From contig NC_081405.1 of NCBI RefSeq assembly GCF_030272615.1, positions 570,399,095-570,463,094 of the forward strand: 64,000 nt of DNA. The letters are read 5' to 3'. Position numbers and translations under genes: made by a program. Position 1 is the stretch's first letter. Each line of letters begins with the position of its first letter. Shown piece by piece: positions 22,771-33,775 of this stretch. The stretch is from Cryptomeria japonica (taxonomy: Eukaryota; Streptophyta; Pinopsida; Cupressales; Cupressaceae). The notes beneath the pieces are model-generated. The model ran no database searches and was not told the origin of the DNA. It saw only the letters and a list, made by a program, of their open reading frames with translations.

Positions 22771-24130
22771 ATGGAAAACAAGTGTTCATCTGGGAATCTA
22801 TCATCAATGATCTCATGTTCAACAGGTGCAGCTGATTGAAGTCTTGATAAAAAGTTAGCTACAACATTAGCTCTCCCTGGTTTGTCAATTATGGAAATGT
22901 CAAACTCTTGTAACAGCAGGAGCCAACGTGTCAACCTACCAGAGATGGCAGGTTTGTTCATCAGATACTTGATTGCTGCATGGTCAGTATGGACGAATAT
23001 CTGATAACCTATGACATAATGCCTAAATTTATTCAAAGCATACACTACTGCAAGCAACTCCTTTTCTGTGACAGTATAGTTGAACTCAGGACCTTGAAGG
23101 TTCTTGCTGATAAAGTAAATAGCATATTCAACTGAATTTTCTTTTTGATTCAGAACTGCTCCTATGCCAAAGTCAGAAGCATCAGCATGTATCTAAAAAC
23201 GCAAATTCCATTTTGGACCTTGAAGAACAAGGGCTTTAGTAAGTAAGTCCTTTAGTTGTAGGAAAGATTTTTCACAGGCCTCTATCCACACAAATTGGGA
23301 ATCCTTTGTTAACAAAGCATAAAGTGGACTGACAATTTTATTGAAGTCTTTTATAAACCTTCTATAATACCCTGCATGACCAAGAAAACTTCTGACATCT
23401 TTCTATTTTGCAAGAGTTTGTAAATTCTGAATTACTTCAATTTTAGTAGGGTCGACCTGAATTCCATTCTTTGAAACATGATGACCTAGAACAATACCTT
23501 ATTCCATCATTAGAAAACACTTCTCACTATTTAGAGACAAATTTTGCTCTCTACACCTTTTCAATACTTTTTCTAAATTTACCAGTGCTTCTTCAAATGT
23601 GACTCCATAGGCAATGAAATCATCCATGTAAATCTCCATACATTCATGAGATATATCAACAAAGATACTAATTACTGCTCTCTGAAATGTTGCTGGCGCA
23701 TTGCATAGGCCAAAAGGTAAGACCGAATAAGCAAATGTTCCCCATGGATAGGTAAAAGTGGTCTTATCTTGATCTTCAGGGGCAATTTTTATCTGATTGT
23801 ACCCACTGTAACCATCCAAAAAGGAAAAATATCTTTTGCCAGACAGTGAGTCTAGTACTTGATCTACAAAAGGTAGTGGAAAGTGATCTTTTTTAGTGGC
23901 ACTGTTCAATTCTCTATAATCTACACATACTCTCCATTTTCTACCTTTCTTGGGGACAATGACTAATGGAGAAAGTCATTGACTGTCAGAGATTGGATAA
24001 ATAAAACCAGCATCAAGAAACTTTTGAAGCTCACTTTTAACTATTTCTCTAAGTGCTGGATTTACTCTTCTTTGAGGTTGTCTAATTGGTGAACAATCTT
24101 CTTTGATATATATCCTATGAGTACAAACTC
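22771..24130 (-). pseudogene. Reverse transcriptase and RNase H of the nested element
   Basis: RT begins near 24130 with the RRVNPALREIVKSEL region. It contains FSFLDGYSGYNQIKIAPED, the catalytic EIYMDDFIAYG and the connection FLGHAGYYRRFIKDF. RNase H follows with IHADASDFGIGAVL and FVHTDHAAIKYLM. Open segments are 23499-23909 and 22485-23057, separated by stops near 23498, 23400 and 23195. Active-site residues are intact. Confidence 0.92.
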
Positions 24131-24443
24131 AAGGATCTATTCCTTGCATGTCCCCATATTCCCATGCAAAAGTTTTATGCTGTTCTTGTAGCATTTTTAA
24201 TAGGTCAGCCTATTGAGACTGTGACAGCTTGTTATTGATATTCAAACAATGACCTTGAGACAATTCTATTTGCTCCGTGAGATTACTCATAGAGTCTACA
24301 GGTAATGTTTGTACCTCTTATGGAAGCAAATTATGAAAAATCGCTGAAAGTTTAGGCAGTGAACTTTTAGAATCTGGTTGCTATAGGAAACATTGTAAAT
24401 GAGTACCATTTGGATCAGATGAACTACCCGTATTAGAGTTGTA

Positions 24444-25034
24444 CTATAGAATTTGAAATAGCAAGGCATCTTCACTCTGAAGTTGTGAGAATGGGTCATT
24501 TTGAATCATCATTAATTGAGCCAAAGAATTGGCTTCTTCAATTTCCTCTCCCACATCTGGCCAAACAGGTTGGGATAAATCTGGCTGAGGTCTAACAGGC
24601 GGATACAGAGCCAATTTCTTTGTGGACTGCCCATCAGAAATGGTCATATCTCCAGAATGACATCCTATAAAAGCATCAGCAATTGTTAACCATGGCCTAC
24701 CAAGAATAACTTGATATCCTCCTAAAGTTGTCTTAACTGATAATATTATGAAATCAGCAGGATATTCCCAAGATTCAAGAATGACAATTACATCTTCTAC
24801 TATCCCATCAGGTTTAACTGTGGAGCTGTCTGTAAGCAGCAGAACTGTGGGTGTAGACCTAATGTTTAAAATGTTCAGGGAGTCCATAGTATGCTTTGTC
24901 ATGACATTAATGGCAGCACCTAAATCAATCAAAACATTTTTTACAACTTGGCCATTTACATTTATCTGCACTACAGGACTTCCAGGGTCAATATACTTTG
25001 GAATAACTACATTTCCCAACATTATATCAGCCAA
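24444..25034 (-). pseudogene. Aspartic protease of the nested element
   Basis: A 196-codon open frame with VLIDLGAAINVMTKHTM near residue 36 and a later VILGRPWLTIADAFIGCHSG. D-L-G-A in place of the usual D-T/S-G is the hallmark of the Athila/Tat clade, so this is a lineage marker rather than a damaged site. Between this frame and RT (24131-24443) the linker is broken by stops. Confidence 0.9.
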
Positions 25035-25955
25035 TTTCCCTAATACATGAATTGTTTGAGGATCCTTTTTCTTTCATCCAGGCTTCTTCAAATAGACTTC
25101 TTTAATAGCTTTTCCAAAAATAGGAATATCTTTAATAGCCTGAAATAAAGGAATTTGAATCTGCACATTTTTGAGCTGATCCATAATGTCAAAAGTGGGT
25201 TCTTCAATGGGTTTATATGCAGTACTTTGCAACCTCTGAGGAAAAGGTGGGTTGTCTTGATTTTACAGAATAGGCTCTTTAGGAACTGTATCAGTTATGG
25301 GCATGTGCTTAGTAGGAACAATAGGTGCAGTAGATTCTTCATGGGGAGAATTTGATATTTCAGTAATTAGAGGCAGTTTTGGAGCAGGTAAAGTAGTTCT
25401 AGATCTCAAATGGATGTCATTAACGTTTAAGGCATAAACTTGATATTGGTTGGCTACAGCAAGATACGCAGGCTACTGAGGCTACTGTTGTTGCTTATTA
25501 TTGAGATTAGGCAATGGCTGGGCAGGCACAGGTGTTTGTTTTGGAGGTCTAGGATTTGTGGTAGTTACTGCAGGAGGCGCCATAAGGGCTTGTGGTTGTG
25601 GCTGTGGAAGCTGCAAGAATCCAGAGGACTAGTTTTGCCATTGCTGAGGGCCTCGCCATTGGGAATTTTGCTGCCAATTTCCTGAAGGTGGGGTCCATTG
25701 CCCTTATGGCTGCTGCCATCCTCCTTGAGGGGATTGCCATTGCTGGTTCTGATAATTAGGCCAATTTGGTTGAGGTGGATTCTAGAGTGGTGGTGGTCCA
25801 TATGCATGTTGCCATTGGTTATTATATCTAGAATAAGAATTACCAAAAGTTAAAGGGTCTTGAGGCATACCTTGTCTTTGGGCCCATGGTCTCCTTTGTG
25901 CAACAAGGAACACTTGATCATCATCTCCTTCTACTGGTTTGAAGTCAGTAGGTAG
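25035..25955 (-). pseudogene. Gln/Pro-rich gag C-terminal linker of the nested element
   Basis: Low-complexity coding sequence in the gag frame, rich in Gln, Pro, Asn and Trp (for example WQSPQGGWQQ), with many single stops. No CCHC zinc knuckle could be found, which agrees with Athila-type gags. The frame leads directly into protease. Confidence 0.7.
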
Positions 25956-26927
25956 CTATTTGGCTTCCAAATTAGCCACCATCTTACATCTGTAGTCACG
26001 CTTCTTTTGTCTACAGTATGGATAGAACTCAGCCAAAACTGCGTCAACCTCCTCATTTTTCTTTCGAGCTTGCATAGTGTCTAGTTGCGTAGCCATATTA
26101 TTAATGATGTCCTGCTTGAAGTCAGATAGCAAATTTGTTATCTCCATTCAGGAAACTCCACTAGAAGAAGACTTCCCTATTGTAGCACGATGACCTCGAC
26201 CTTTCTTAACTATTGCTCGAGAGTAGTTAATACATATTTTCTTTATATCATTCCAAGGCACCTGGGTTATATCACCTCCTCCTATCAGGTCCAGGGCGTC
26301 TATACAAGCATCACCTATTCCCTTTAGAAATAGTAGTTTCTAAGAGTCCTTGTTGAGAGTATGGTTTGAGATCCTCTGTAGTGAAAACAAGAATCTGGAA
26401 ATATAATCTTCCAAACTTTCATCGTCCTTCTGCTGAATTCGGAATATGTCATCACCTTTGCTGGCGCTCTTACAATATTCCTTATATTTTTCAAGGAATT
26501 TTGTCTGCATGACCTCCCAACTATCGACGACACCTCTTCCCAGACTCATGAACCATCTGAGAGCTCCTTCCTTCAAGGTGGAAGGAAATAACTTCAGTTT
26601 ATGAGTGTCTGTGTTGTAGTCATAACTGCGACAGAGGACATCAAATTAAAATAGAAAGGTTTCTGGGTCCTCTGTGACCAGGCCATGAAACTTTGGAAGC
26701 AAAGAAGAGGGAATGTTTTTAATATTGTTAGTATCTTCTTGGGGGACAATGGGAAACTCAAATGCAGGAGGTGGATTATTAGGTGGATTATTTGCCATGT
26801 TTGGTTGCTGGAATAACAGAGCGAATGGATTTTCCTTAGGTTCATTGTCAGCTGGGTCAAATGGTAGTTCAATAAATAGATTTTCAGGGAGGAACCTTCC
26901 CAGGGCATCTCTTCTTCTTCTATGCAT
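25956..26927 (-). pseudogene. gag capsid region of the nested element
   Basis: The start is the ATG at 26927 (MHRRRRDALGRFLPENLF), about 120 bp inside the primer site. Open pieces are 26646-26927 and 26340-26576, then 25956-26147. The capsid pattern is clear: LKEGALRWFMSLGRG, then WEVMQTKFLEKYK and ESLEDYISRFLFSLQR, as in plant gypsy gags. Stops near 26646, 26340 and 26148 break it. Confidence 0.88.
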
Positions 26928-27026
26928 GCAATATGATGAATAGTGGCTTGAAGGATCTAGAAAATTTTACTAACAAGCTAAACTAATGTTAAAAATAACT
27001 TCTGATAAACTCCTAGCTAGACGCCA

Positions 27027-27044
27027 TCCCTAGCAATAGTGCCA
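27027..27044 (-). promoter_or_regulatory. Primer-binding site of the nested element (Asp tRNA type, decayed)
   Basis: The minus strand reads TGGCACTATTGCTAGGGA, six bases from the 5' LTR. It differs from TGGCGCCGTTGCCGGGGA, the plant primer site usually assigned to Asp tRNA, at five positions that are all within CpG or CCG contexts. Location and pattern are seen; the ancestral form is inferred. Confidence 0.75.
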
Positions 27045-27050
27045 AAAAAA

Positions 27051-28354
27051 TGGTCGCGCCCACAAAAGGATATGAAAATCACAGTAAAACCTTTCTTAGC
27101 AATTGGACATTCCAACAGGTGACCAATATCTCTCTTTGTAGACGTTCATTTACTTGTCAAACTAGGGGACGTATACTTTAAATGGCACAGCAAAATATAT
27201 GCACTAGGAACTCATTTTGGTCAAATCTTAGCAGAAATACATACTGGAAAGAAATTCTACCTATGCTACAGGAAAGTAATGCAAAGCTCTTTAACTCAAC
27301 TATGATTTGATTAAAATAGAAATCATGATAACTACAACTGAAACACAAACTATGAACTGGCCTTATGCTGCAGGAACAGGCACAGTGATGGATTCCTTGT
27401 GCTGCAGGAGCAATGTAAAGATGAGTTTGTATAAAAACTTCAAAGATGAAAGGAAACTGAAGCTTAACAGGAAAGAACAACTAACTAAGTAGCTACAGAT
27501 ACCTACTAAGTGGGCCCCCTTAGCAAGCATCTCCTAATTACGCAGATGCTAAACTCAGAACTTCATTGAACTTTATTCATAAAAATAGAATGATATACAT
27601 TGTTTTATTGATATGGAAACTAACAACAAACTCTGTCTCTTGTTAAATAGATTCTCCCTTTTTTTATCATATTGATTCTTACATGATATCTACTACTTTG
27701 ATTCTATCTTATTCTAACTCTCTTTGCTCTCTCCCTCGCATAGGAGGAGAACTTTATTTAAAAACAGGAGAGCAACTAACTAACTAACTCCATCAAGGAA
27801 AGACATGGAAGTAAAATATATCCCCGAATCGAGGAACAAACTCCATAAATGAATTTATGCGTTCAACCTGATCCAGAGAGAATCTACCGCTCCACTCTTT
27901 CCAGATTGACTGACATTAAAATTCTTTCCCATGGTTTCGGTCATAGAGTTTTCGCCGGAGCTCCCTCGAAGTCGTGCAGGAAATGGACTTTACTGCAAGG
28001 TCGAGATCGGTTGTGCTTGACTCGATCATTCTTCAACAACTTGCGAAACAAAAGGTAACAGGCAATAGAAAAAGGCGTATGGCACATACATGATATCTAT
28101 TCATTAATCACACATTTTAAATCTACTTCATCATTCAAAAAACTGTATACGATATACCAGTCATTTTAGGGAGTCAACGGGGCAATAAATGCAATCAAGT
28201 CAACATAATGAGCTGCAGGAATATAAAAGTATCTTGCTACAGGATATCGCAAAAAAGGTTTCAACAAAGTCTTAACATCCATGAAATAACAAAAGTAAAG
28301 GCATTTAAAAGTTTATCATAACATCCAAATTATGAGCATATTTTAAGCTCATCA
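27051..28354 (-). repeat. 5' LTR of the nested Athila-like element
   Basis: 1304 bp, TGGTCGCGCC to CTCATCA. The right target-duplication copy GCGGC follows. It shows many single-base differences from the 3' LTR but no large indel. Confidence 0.93.
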
Positions 28355-29318
28355 GCGGCCTTCTTTCGGAAGAATTATTCCTTTGACTTTTGTTGAAGTT
28401 AGAGTTCCCCTTGAATTCCTGCTTCCTTTTAAAAGAGTGGTTCCCATTATAGTTCTGCCCTGCTAATGTTTTAATCTTCCTCTCTTTCCTTAGGGACTTT
28501 TCAAACACTTCGTTCATGTTTTTGGGTCCGTTCATGTCGACCTCTACCCCAATGTTGGTATTTAGTCCCAGAATGAATTTCCTCGCTTGGCCTTCTTCAT
28601 CTTTCTGGTACATACGTACATACTTAAGCAATTTGGAAAACTCATCCCAATATTGTTGGACTGGTAGGGGCCCTTGACGTAGATTGTGGAATTCTATCAC
28701 CTTCTCATCAAAGAACAACTGAGGGAGCCACCTCTCTTGGAAGTGGTGAACAAACCGATCCCATGTGATCATATCCCTGCTATACCCATTTTCCTCCTTG
28801 GTGTTGGTCCACCAACTAGCTGCCTTCCCTGTGAGTTGATAGGAACCCCATAAGGCCTTGGTTGTTTTGCTAAAATCTCTTAGTTCAAAATACTTTGCCA
28901 TTTCATTTAACCAATTCTCAGTTCCTTCACCAATTTACCTCCCATGGTACTTAGGAGGGGTGATTTTCTTTAAGTCCTTGGAGAGTTCCAATATGTTATT
29001 TTCTTTTCTATTACCCAACATATTCCCTTGATTGCTACCAGGTTTTCCATTTTCGGTACCACTTTGATTTTCAAAGTCATTTTACCTTTCCCTAAGGTCT
29101 TGCATTGATTGTTCCAAGAAGTTGATTTTATCTCTTTGTTCGGTTAGAAGGTTGATTATAGCCTCAACCCCATCTTCGTTATCTCCTAGGTTATCTTGAT
29201 CCCCTTCATGGTCTTCCTCATGATTTTCTTCATGGTTTTCCTCATGGTTTTCTTCCCTTTGACTCCTAGTGGTAGTATGTCTTCCATTACCCCTTCCTCT
29301 TCCTCTTCCTCTAGCCAT
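28355..29318 (-). pseudogene. gag of the large gypsy element (5' part)
   Basis: The start is the ATG at 29318 with MARGRGRGRGNGRHTTT, then four acidic repeats of EENH type from a 12-bp tandem repeat, then a coiled stretch (LLTEQRDKINFLEQSMQDL). After a TAA near 29080 the capsid core is open at 28305-28901: WGSYQLTGKAASWW, WDRFVHHFQERWLP, FHNLRQGPLPVQQYWDEF. It ends in a basic Asn-rich tail where the nested element is inserted; the zinc knuckle continues at 16948. Confidence 0.9.
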
Positions 29319-29453
29319 TCTAGGGTTTTACTTGAAAGTTAAATGATGTAGTTAGTTCTTGATTTAGGATTTTGAGATTTAATTTCTACCATTGTAAAAC
29401 ATTCCCTTAGTTGTGTAAATTGAAGTGAGCACAAGGCCTAGATTTGAAACTTT

Positions 29454-29465
29454 GCTCTGATACCA
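29454..29465 (-). promoter_or_regulatory. Primer-binding site of the large gypsy element
   Basis: The minus strand reads TGGTATCAGAGC, two bases from the LTR: the standard plant initiator-methionine tRNA site. Confidence 0.92.
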
Positions 29466-31369
29466 CATGTAATAACCCACCTTAATTAACCCAACAAAAT
29501 TGACCATTCTTTCTTTTTTAATCATTGTGTTAGATTCAATTGCATACTCTAGACATCCATCCATTTGGATTAGGCATTCATCCATCCAGGATGAGCATCT
29601 AACCATACGGGTTAGGCATCTATCCATACGAGACATAAGATTTCATCTATCCAATACGGGATAGGCATCTACCCATATGGGGTAGGCATCTATCCAATCA
29701 GGATAGGAGGTGCTCTGGCCAGAGACTTAGACTCATCGAGACCATTTGGATCCTGAGCCACTCACTAAGTACTACACTCTTCTAATAGAAGTGCACCAAG
29801 GTCGTCATCCTTAGGAGTAATTAAATAACATAATACAAGCTTGAATTTTGCCTCGGTAAGTCAAGCAAATCCATATGGGATTCCTTTCGAGTATGCATTG
29901 AATTACTTTTTCCTTTTTATTATACTTATATTTCAAATTAGGATTCTATTCAATCCTTCTATACCAAGCCTAGACCCCACCCACGAATGCCCGAGTACTA
30001 GGGACAACTCTGTCCCAAGACTGCCTACATACTCGTTTCAGCACGGGATCAAGGCGTAAAATATGCAGTTCTATTTTCTACTCTATGGTTTGATGTAAAC
30101 TGATTAGTGGGTACGAAACCCTTTCTAGGGTCAATGTCCCACATAGTTTCTCTACGGTTGCTACCCACAGTGGTAGCACTTAAGCAAATGCTCAAGATGG
30201 CCTATTGCTTGTGGCCTAAAACAACTAGATCCTAATTCTTATCATAAGCGACACCCTTGGCCAATTGTTAATCGACAACAATTCTTCAAGATTAAAACAA
30301 TTTCAGAAGAGCATTTCACTCATCATCCCTATAGGAGTTTACTATGGTTTAACTCAACGGATGAAAGATCATTTTAGAATTATCTTGTTAAATTATCGAT
30401 CCAAGCGGGATTACCCGCTCCTTGGATTTTAACTTCCAAGTGCCCCTTATTACTCCCTAATGATTTATAGGGGCGATCCTACAAACGTCGTTGATGTAGC
30501 TTTATTAGGTGTTAAGTGCAGTAGTTCAACACGACGACATTACTTGTAAGCGTGACCCAGGGGCACTGTATATACCGAATGCTGCTAGGTTTTGATTTTC
30601 CAACTTCCTTTATTAGTTTTCTTAACTAAGAAACTTATGAAAACATCATGCTTGAAAACGGTTATGACTTGAACATGCAAAATTTAGACATTGCAACACT
30701 TAATTAATTGAAATAACTTCTTGATGAATTTCGTGGAATAAAAACCATTACTAAAATTATTTATTATTCAAAACTTGAAATATAACTTGTATAATAATAA
30801 TGACAATTATGAAACTTGCATATTAATAATTAAACGTGTAACTTGCATGGAGACGAAAACATCAATAAATGTAATTAATGTCTAAGAAATTGCATGATAC
30901 AAGAATAGTGTAACTTGTGTGTAAGATTAACCGATGCATGATTCCCATCATGGAATAATTAATTATGGTCATAGGTTCCAAAAAAAATAGCGATTAGTTT
31001 AGACATTTGATTCAAATGATATTAATATACATTAATTTCTTTTAATGAGTGCAAAATGCCAACTAAGTAACCCAATGAATTTAAGTAGTTTTTATAAAAA
31101 TCCAATTATAAAATTTAACACAATTTGATCTACAATTAGAGAATTGCTTAAAAGAAAATAATTATTATAAATTTTACTAAGGACAATTATAAAATTTAAT
31201 TTACAATTTAGAAAATTGCTAAAATAATTACATTTCAAAATTTACTAAGTTAAAATTAAACTAAAATAAAAAAAGTTAACAATGCACAAATTGCCACGAA
31301 TTAAATTTGTAGTGGCATTTAAAAAAAAAAAAAGGAAAGGGGGCAAGTGGGAGTGGGACCCATGGGTCC

Positions 31370-31431
31370 CATCACCACTGCGGGTCTGCGGAAGCAAGCC
31401 CGCAGTGATGAGGGGACCGCGTGGTCCCCTC
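31370..31431. repeat. Two adjacent GC-rich inverted repeats in the LTR
   Basis: TCACCACTGCGGG and CCCGCAGTGATGA are inverted arms with one mismatch. Directly after them GAGGGGACC and GGTCCCCTC form perfect 9-bp arms around GCGT. The surrounding 200 bp are far richer in G, C and CpG than the rest of the LTR. The partner LTR has the same structure near 11637-11700 with arm mutations. Confidence 0.75.
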
Positions 31432-31616
31432 CACTACCTTGCGGCCACTGCCGTCACAGTGACCGTAGGGGAAGTGGAGGGTACCACTTCTCCAGCAGTT
31501 ACTATAACTGCCTCCACTAGCTTGCACGCCGCCCGATACCCATAAAATCTGAATGACGTGATTTCTTATTAAAATTGCTCGCAATGATTACTATATTCAT
31601 TTTTGCATGATATAAA

Positions 31617-31618
<2 letters not shown>

Positions 31619-31652
<34 letters not shown>
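31619..31652. repeat. AT dinucleotide microsatellite
   Basis: About 16 uninterrupted AT units. The matching place in the other LTR (about 11889-11901) has only five or six. Confidence 0.9.
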
Positions 31653-31655
<3 letters not shown>

Positions 31656-33036
31656 TTACATTTCTAGAATTTAATGGTATATAAAAAGGAGTATTTTATG
31701 AAATAAGAACAAGAATTTCACATGAATGAAATGAAATCGAGAGATTTGCTTCAGAAATAAATAGATAATCAGATTATCACAGAGGTAGGAAATTGATTTC
31801 ATAGGAAGAAAATAGAGAGATTTGCTTCAGCAAATAAAACAAAAAATTAGATTTTCACAGAGGATTATTCACAGAGAAATATATTCCTCCATTTCAACTA
31901 ATATTCACATAGAGAAGTGTATAACCAGATAAAAATATTCATGAATTCAAATGAGAATAAGGAATTATTCACAAAGATGAATAACATAGAGGATTATTCA
32001 TACAGAAGTATATTCCTCCATTTCACCTAATATTCACAAAGAGAAGTATATAACCAAATAAAAATATTCAAGAAATCAAATGAGAATGAGGAATTATTCA
32101 CGAAGATGAATAACACAAAGGATTATTTACAGAGAGAAATGAATTCATGAGATTTATATCTTATTATCAGGCATTTTCTGTTTGTAGGGAAGTAAGATTT
32201 TAATGTAAGAAAAGAATTACATTTAAATTTCCAATCCAGTAAATGAAAATGAGAGAAGAAAAGAAAGATCTGATATTTTCTAAAACAAATAATAAAGCTA
32301 TCTTTCACATGCAAGCAAGATCTGATATTTCTTCTGTAATGAAAAATTAAACAAGTAAATAATCTATCTTTCCAATATTATCACAAAAGAAAAAATTTTA
32401 AAGGAAGATCTAGAAGCTATATTTTGGGTAATACCATTTTCTCATATGGGAATGTGAAATAACAAGAGGAGAGCCTGGCTTATCGAAGTTCAATGTTGAA
32501 TCCAACCTTCTAGCTATCCTCCTTATATACTTCCTTGCCACTTGAGAGAAATCTTTAAAACAATAACTTAACAAATCCTGCAACGAAAATGAGACTACCA
32601 AGAAGATCCTAGTACTAAAACTTGGGAACTTTTCTTCAAAACATAATCAACTCCCTTCTTTGAAACTTGCATACAATTTTATAAGAAAAATCCCCCAATT
32701 CCACTATCTAGAGAATTTAATTAAAAAAAAGATTCTTTTCCAATATTGGAATCATGCAAATTGATTTAAAACTTAATGGGGGAGTTACATGCAAGGTGGT
32801 GGAGATTCCCCTAGAAGCTTCTAATTTTTCCTACAACATGTGCCATAATTGGGAGTGGGAAAATAAATAAAATAAAAATAATGCCTTTGAATTATACTCT
32901 TCAAGTGTGTGTGTGTGTTTATTATTAATTTTAGTCTTTTATAACATTTATTCAATCATTTTTAATAGTTTAACCAAAAAAAACATAATAGAATTGCATC
33001 AAATCAATAAGTGATAAAGGAAGGTTGTGACATTAC

Positions 33037-33320
33037 CCGTATTTCAAAAGTGTTTAGATGCTCATATTCTTACTTTAGGGAGAAAATAATTTAATTTTAG
33101 TAATTGCATAGCCTATTTGATTTCTAATATGTAGATATAATTTGTGTTCTACTATGTACTTTTATTACGATTTTACCAACATTCGAAAAGCGTTTACATA
33201 CTCATATTCTTACTTTTAAGGTGAAAATAATTTGATTTTAGTAATTGCATAGTTTATTTGATTTCTAATATTTAGATATAATTGTGTTCTTGTATGTAGT
33301 TTATTGATTGTATATAATAG
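33037..33320. repeat. 140-bp tandem dimer
   Basis: CTCATATTCTTACTTT recurs at 33061 and 33201 with about 140 bp of similar sequence after each (AGTAATTGCATAG, TTATTTGATTTCTAATAT, AGATATAATT). Two units only; noncoding. Confidence 0.85.
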
Positions 33321-33775
33321 CCATTTATTGAATTTAATAACTAAATTCATGATTAGTATCTTAAAGTTTGTTAGGCATGAAAACTTTTTCTATCTATTAA
33401 ATAATTAAAGGGAATTAATTTTTATAAATTTTCAATATACTGCCTCTTTATATAATTAATGTAATTATAAATTTATTATTTATTTTTCTAAATAAATTTT
33501 ATGTTATGATTTATTTAATTCAAGATTAGTTTCTAAATGCTAGTTAGGAAGGAAAACCTTTTCCCAGATAATTATGTTTTAATTGTGTCTCTTTTATATA
33601 TAATTAATGTAAATATAAATTTATTTGTAATTTTTTAAATATTATAGATTTATCTTTTAATATATATTTTATAATGTTCTTAGTTTAAATATATAAAATT
33701 AATAAATAAATCATGAGTTATATTATAATTTAAATGATATGGGCCCAAATAGTAGCTCTATTTGAACACTTTATG
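33321..33775. other. Very AT-rich spacer
   Basis: Nothing recognisable besides A/T runs and short palindromes. Confidence 0.5.

Larger units (their letters stand above)
16949..28354 (-). mobile_element. Athila/Tat-like Ty3/gypsy element nested in the large gypsy gag
   Basis: LTRs of 1302 and 1304 bp (16949-18250, 27051-28354) start TGGTCGCGCCCAC and end AAGCTCATCA. The flanking 5-mers are GTGGC (16944-16948) and GCGGC (28355-28359), a target duplication with one change. The interior, minus strand, has gag, a protease with the DLGA motif typical of Athila/Tat elements, RT, RNase H, integrase and then a further ~2.5-kb coding region before the 3' LTR. All frames are broken by stops. Inserting here cut the outer element's gag just before its zinc knuckle. 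Confidence 0.92.
10141..33032 (-). mobile_element. Large chromovirus-like Ty3/gypsy element with a nested insertion
   Basis: Direct repeats at 10141-13265 and 29468-33032 begin TGTAATAACCCACC and end GTTGTGACA. The interior, minus strand, carries gag, protease, reverse transcriptase, RNase H, integrase and a chromodomain-like tail in the Ty3/gypsy order. An 11.4-kb second gypsy element (16949-28354) sits inside its gag. Without that insert the element would be about 11.5 kb. LTRs over 3 kb, an initiator-Met primer site and a chromodomain-like end fit the Tekay/Del group of plant chromoviruses. Every domain contains stop codons. Flanking 5-mers differ (TTTTG against TTACC). Confidence 0.9.
29468..33032 (-). 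repeat. 5' LTR of the large gypsy element
   Basis: 3565 bp, TGTAATAACC to TTGTGACA. It keeps the ~400-bp block lost from the other LTR. It carries a long AT microsatellite (31619-31652) that is much shorter in the partner, and the GC-rich hairpin region at 31340-31540. Confidence 0.9.

Noticed and set aside
24444-25034. DLGA as a mutated protease active site
   Set aside because: D-L-G-A is the normal form in Athila/Tat elements, so it is a clade marker.
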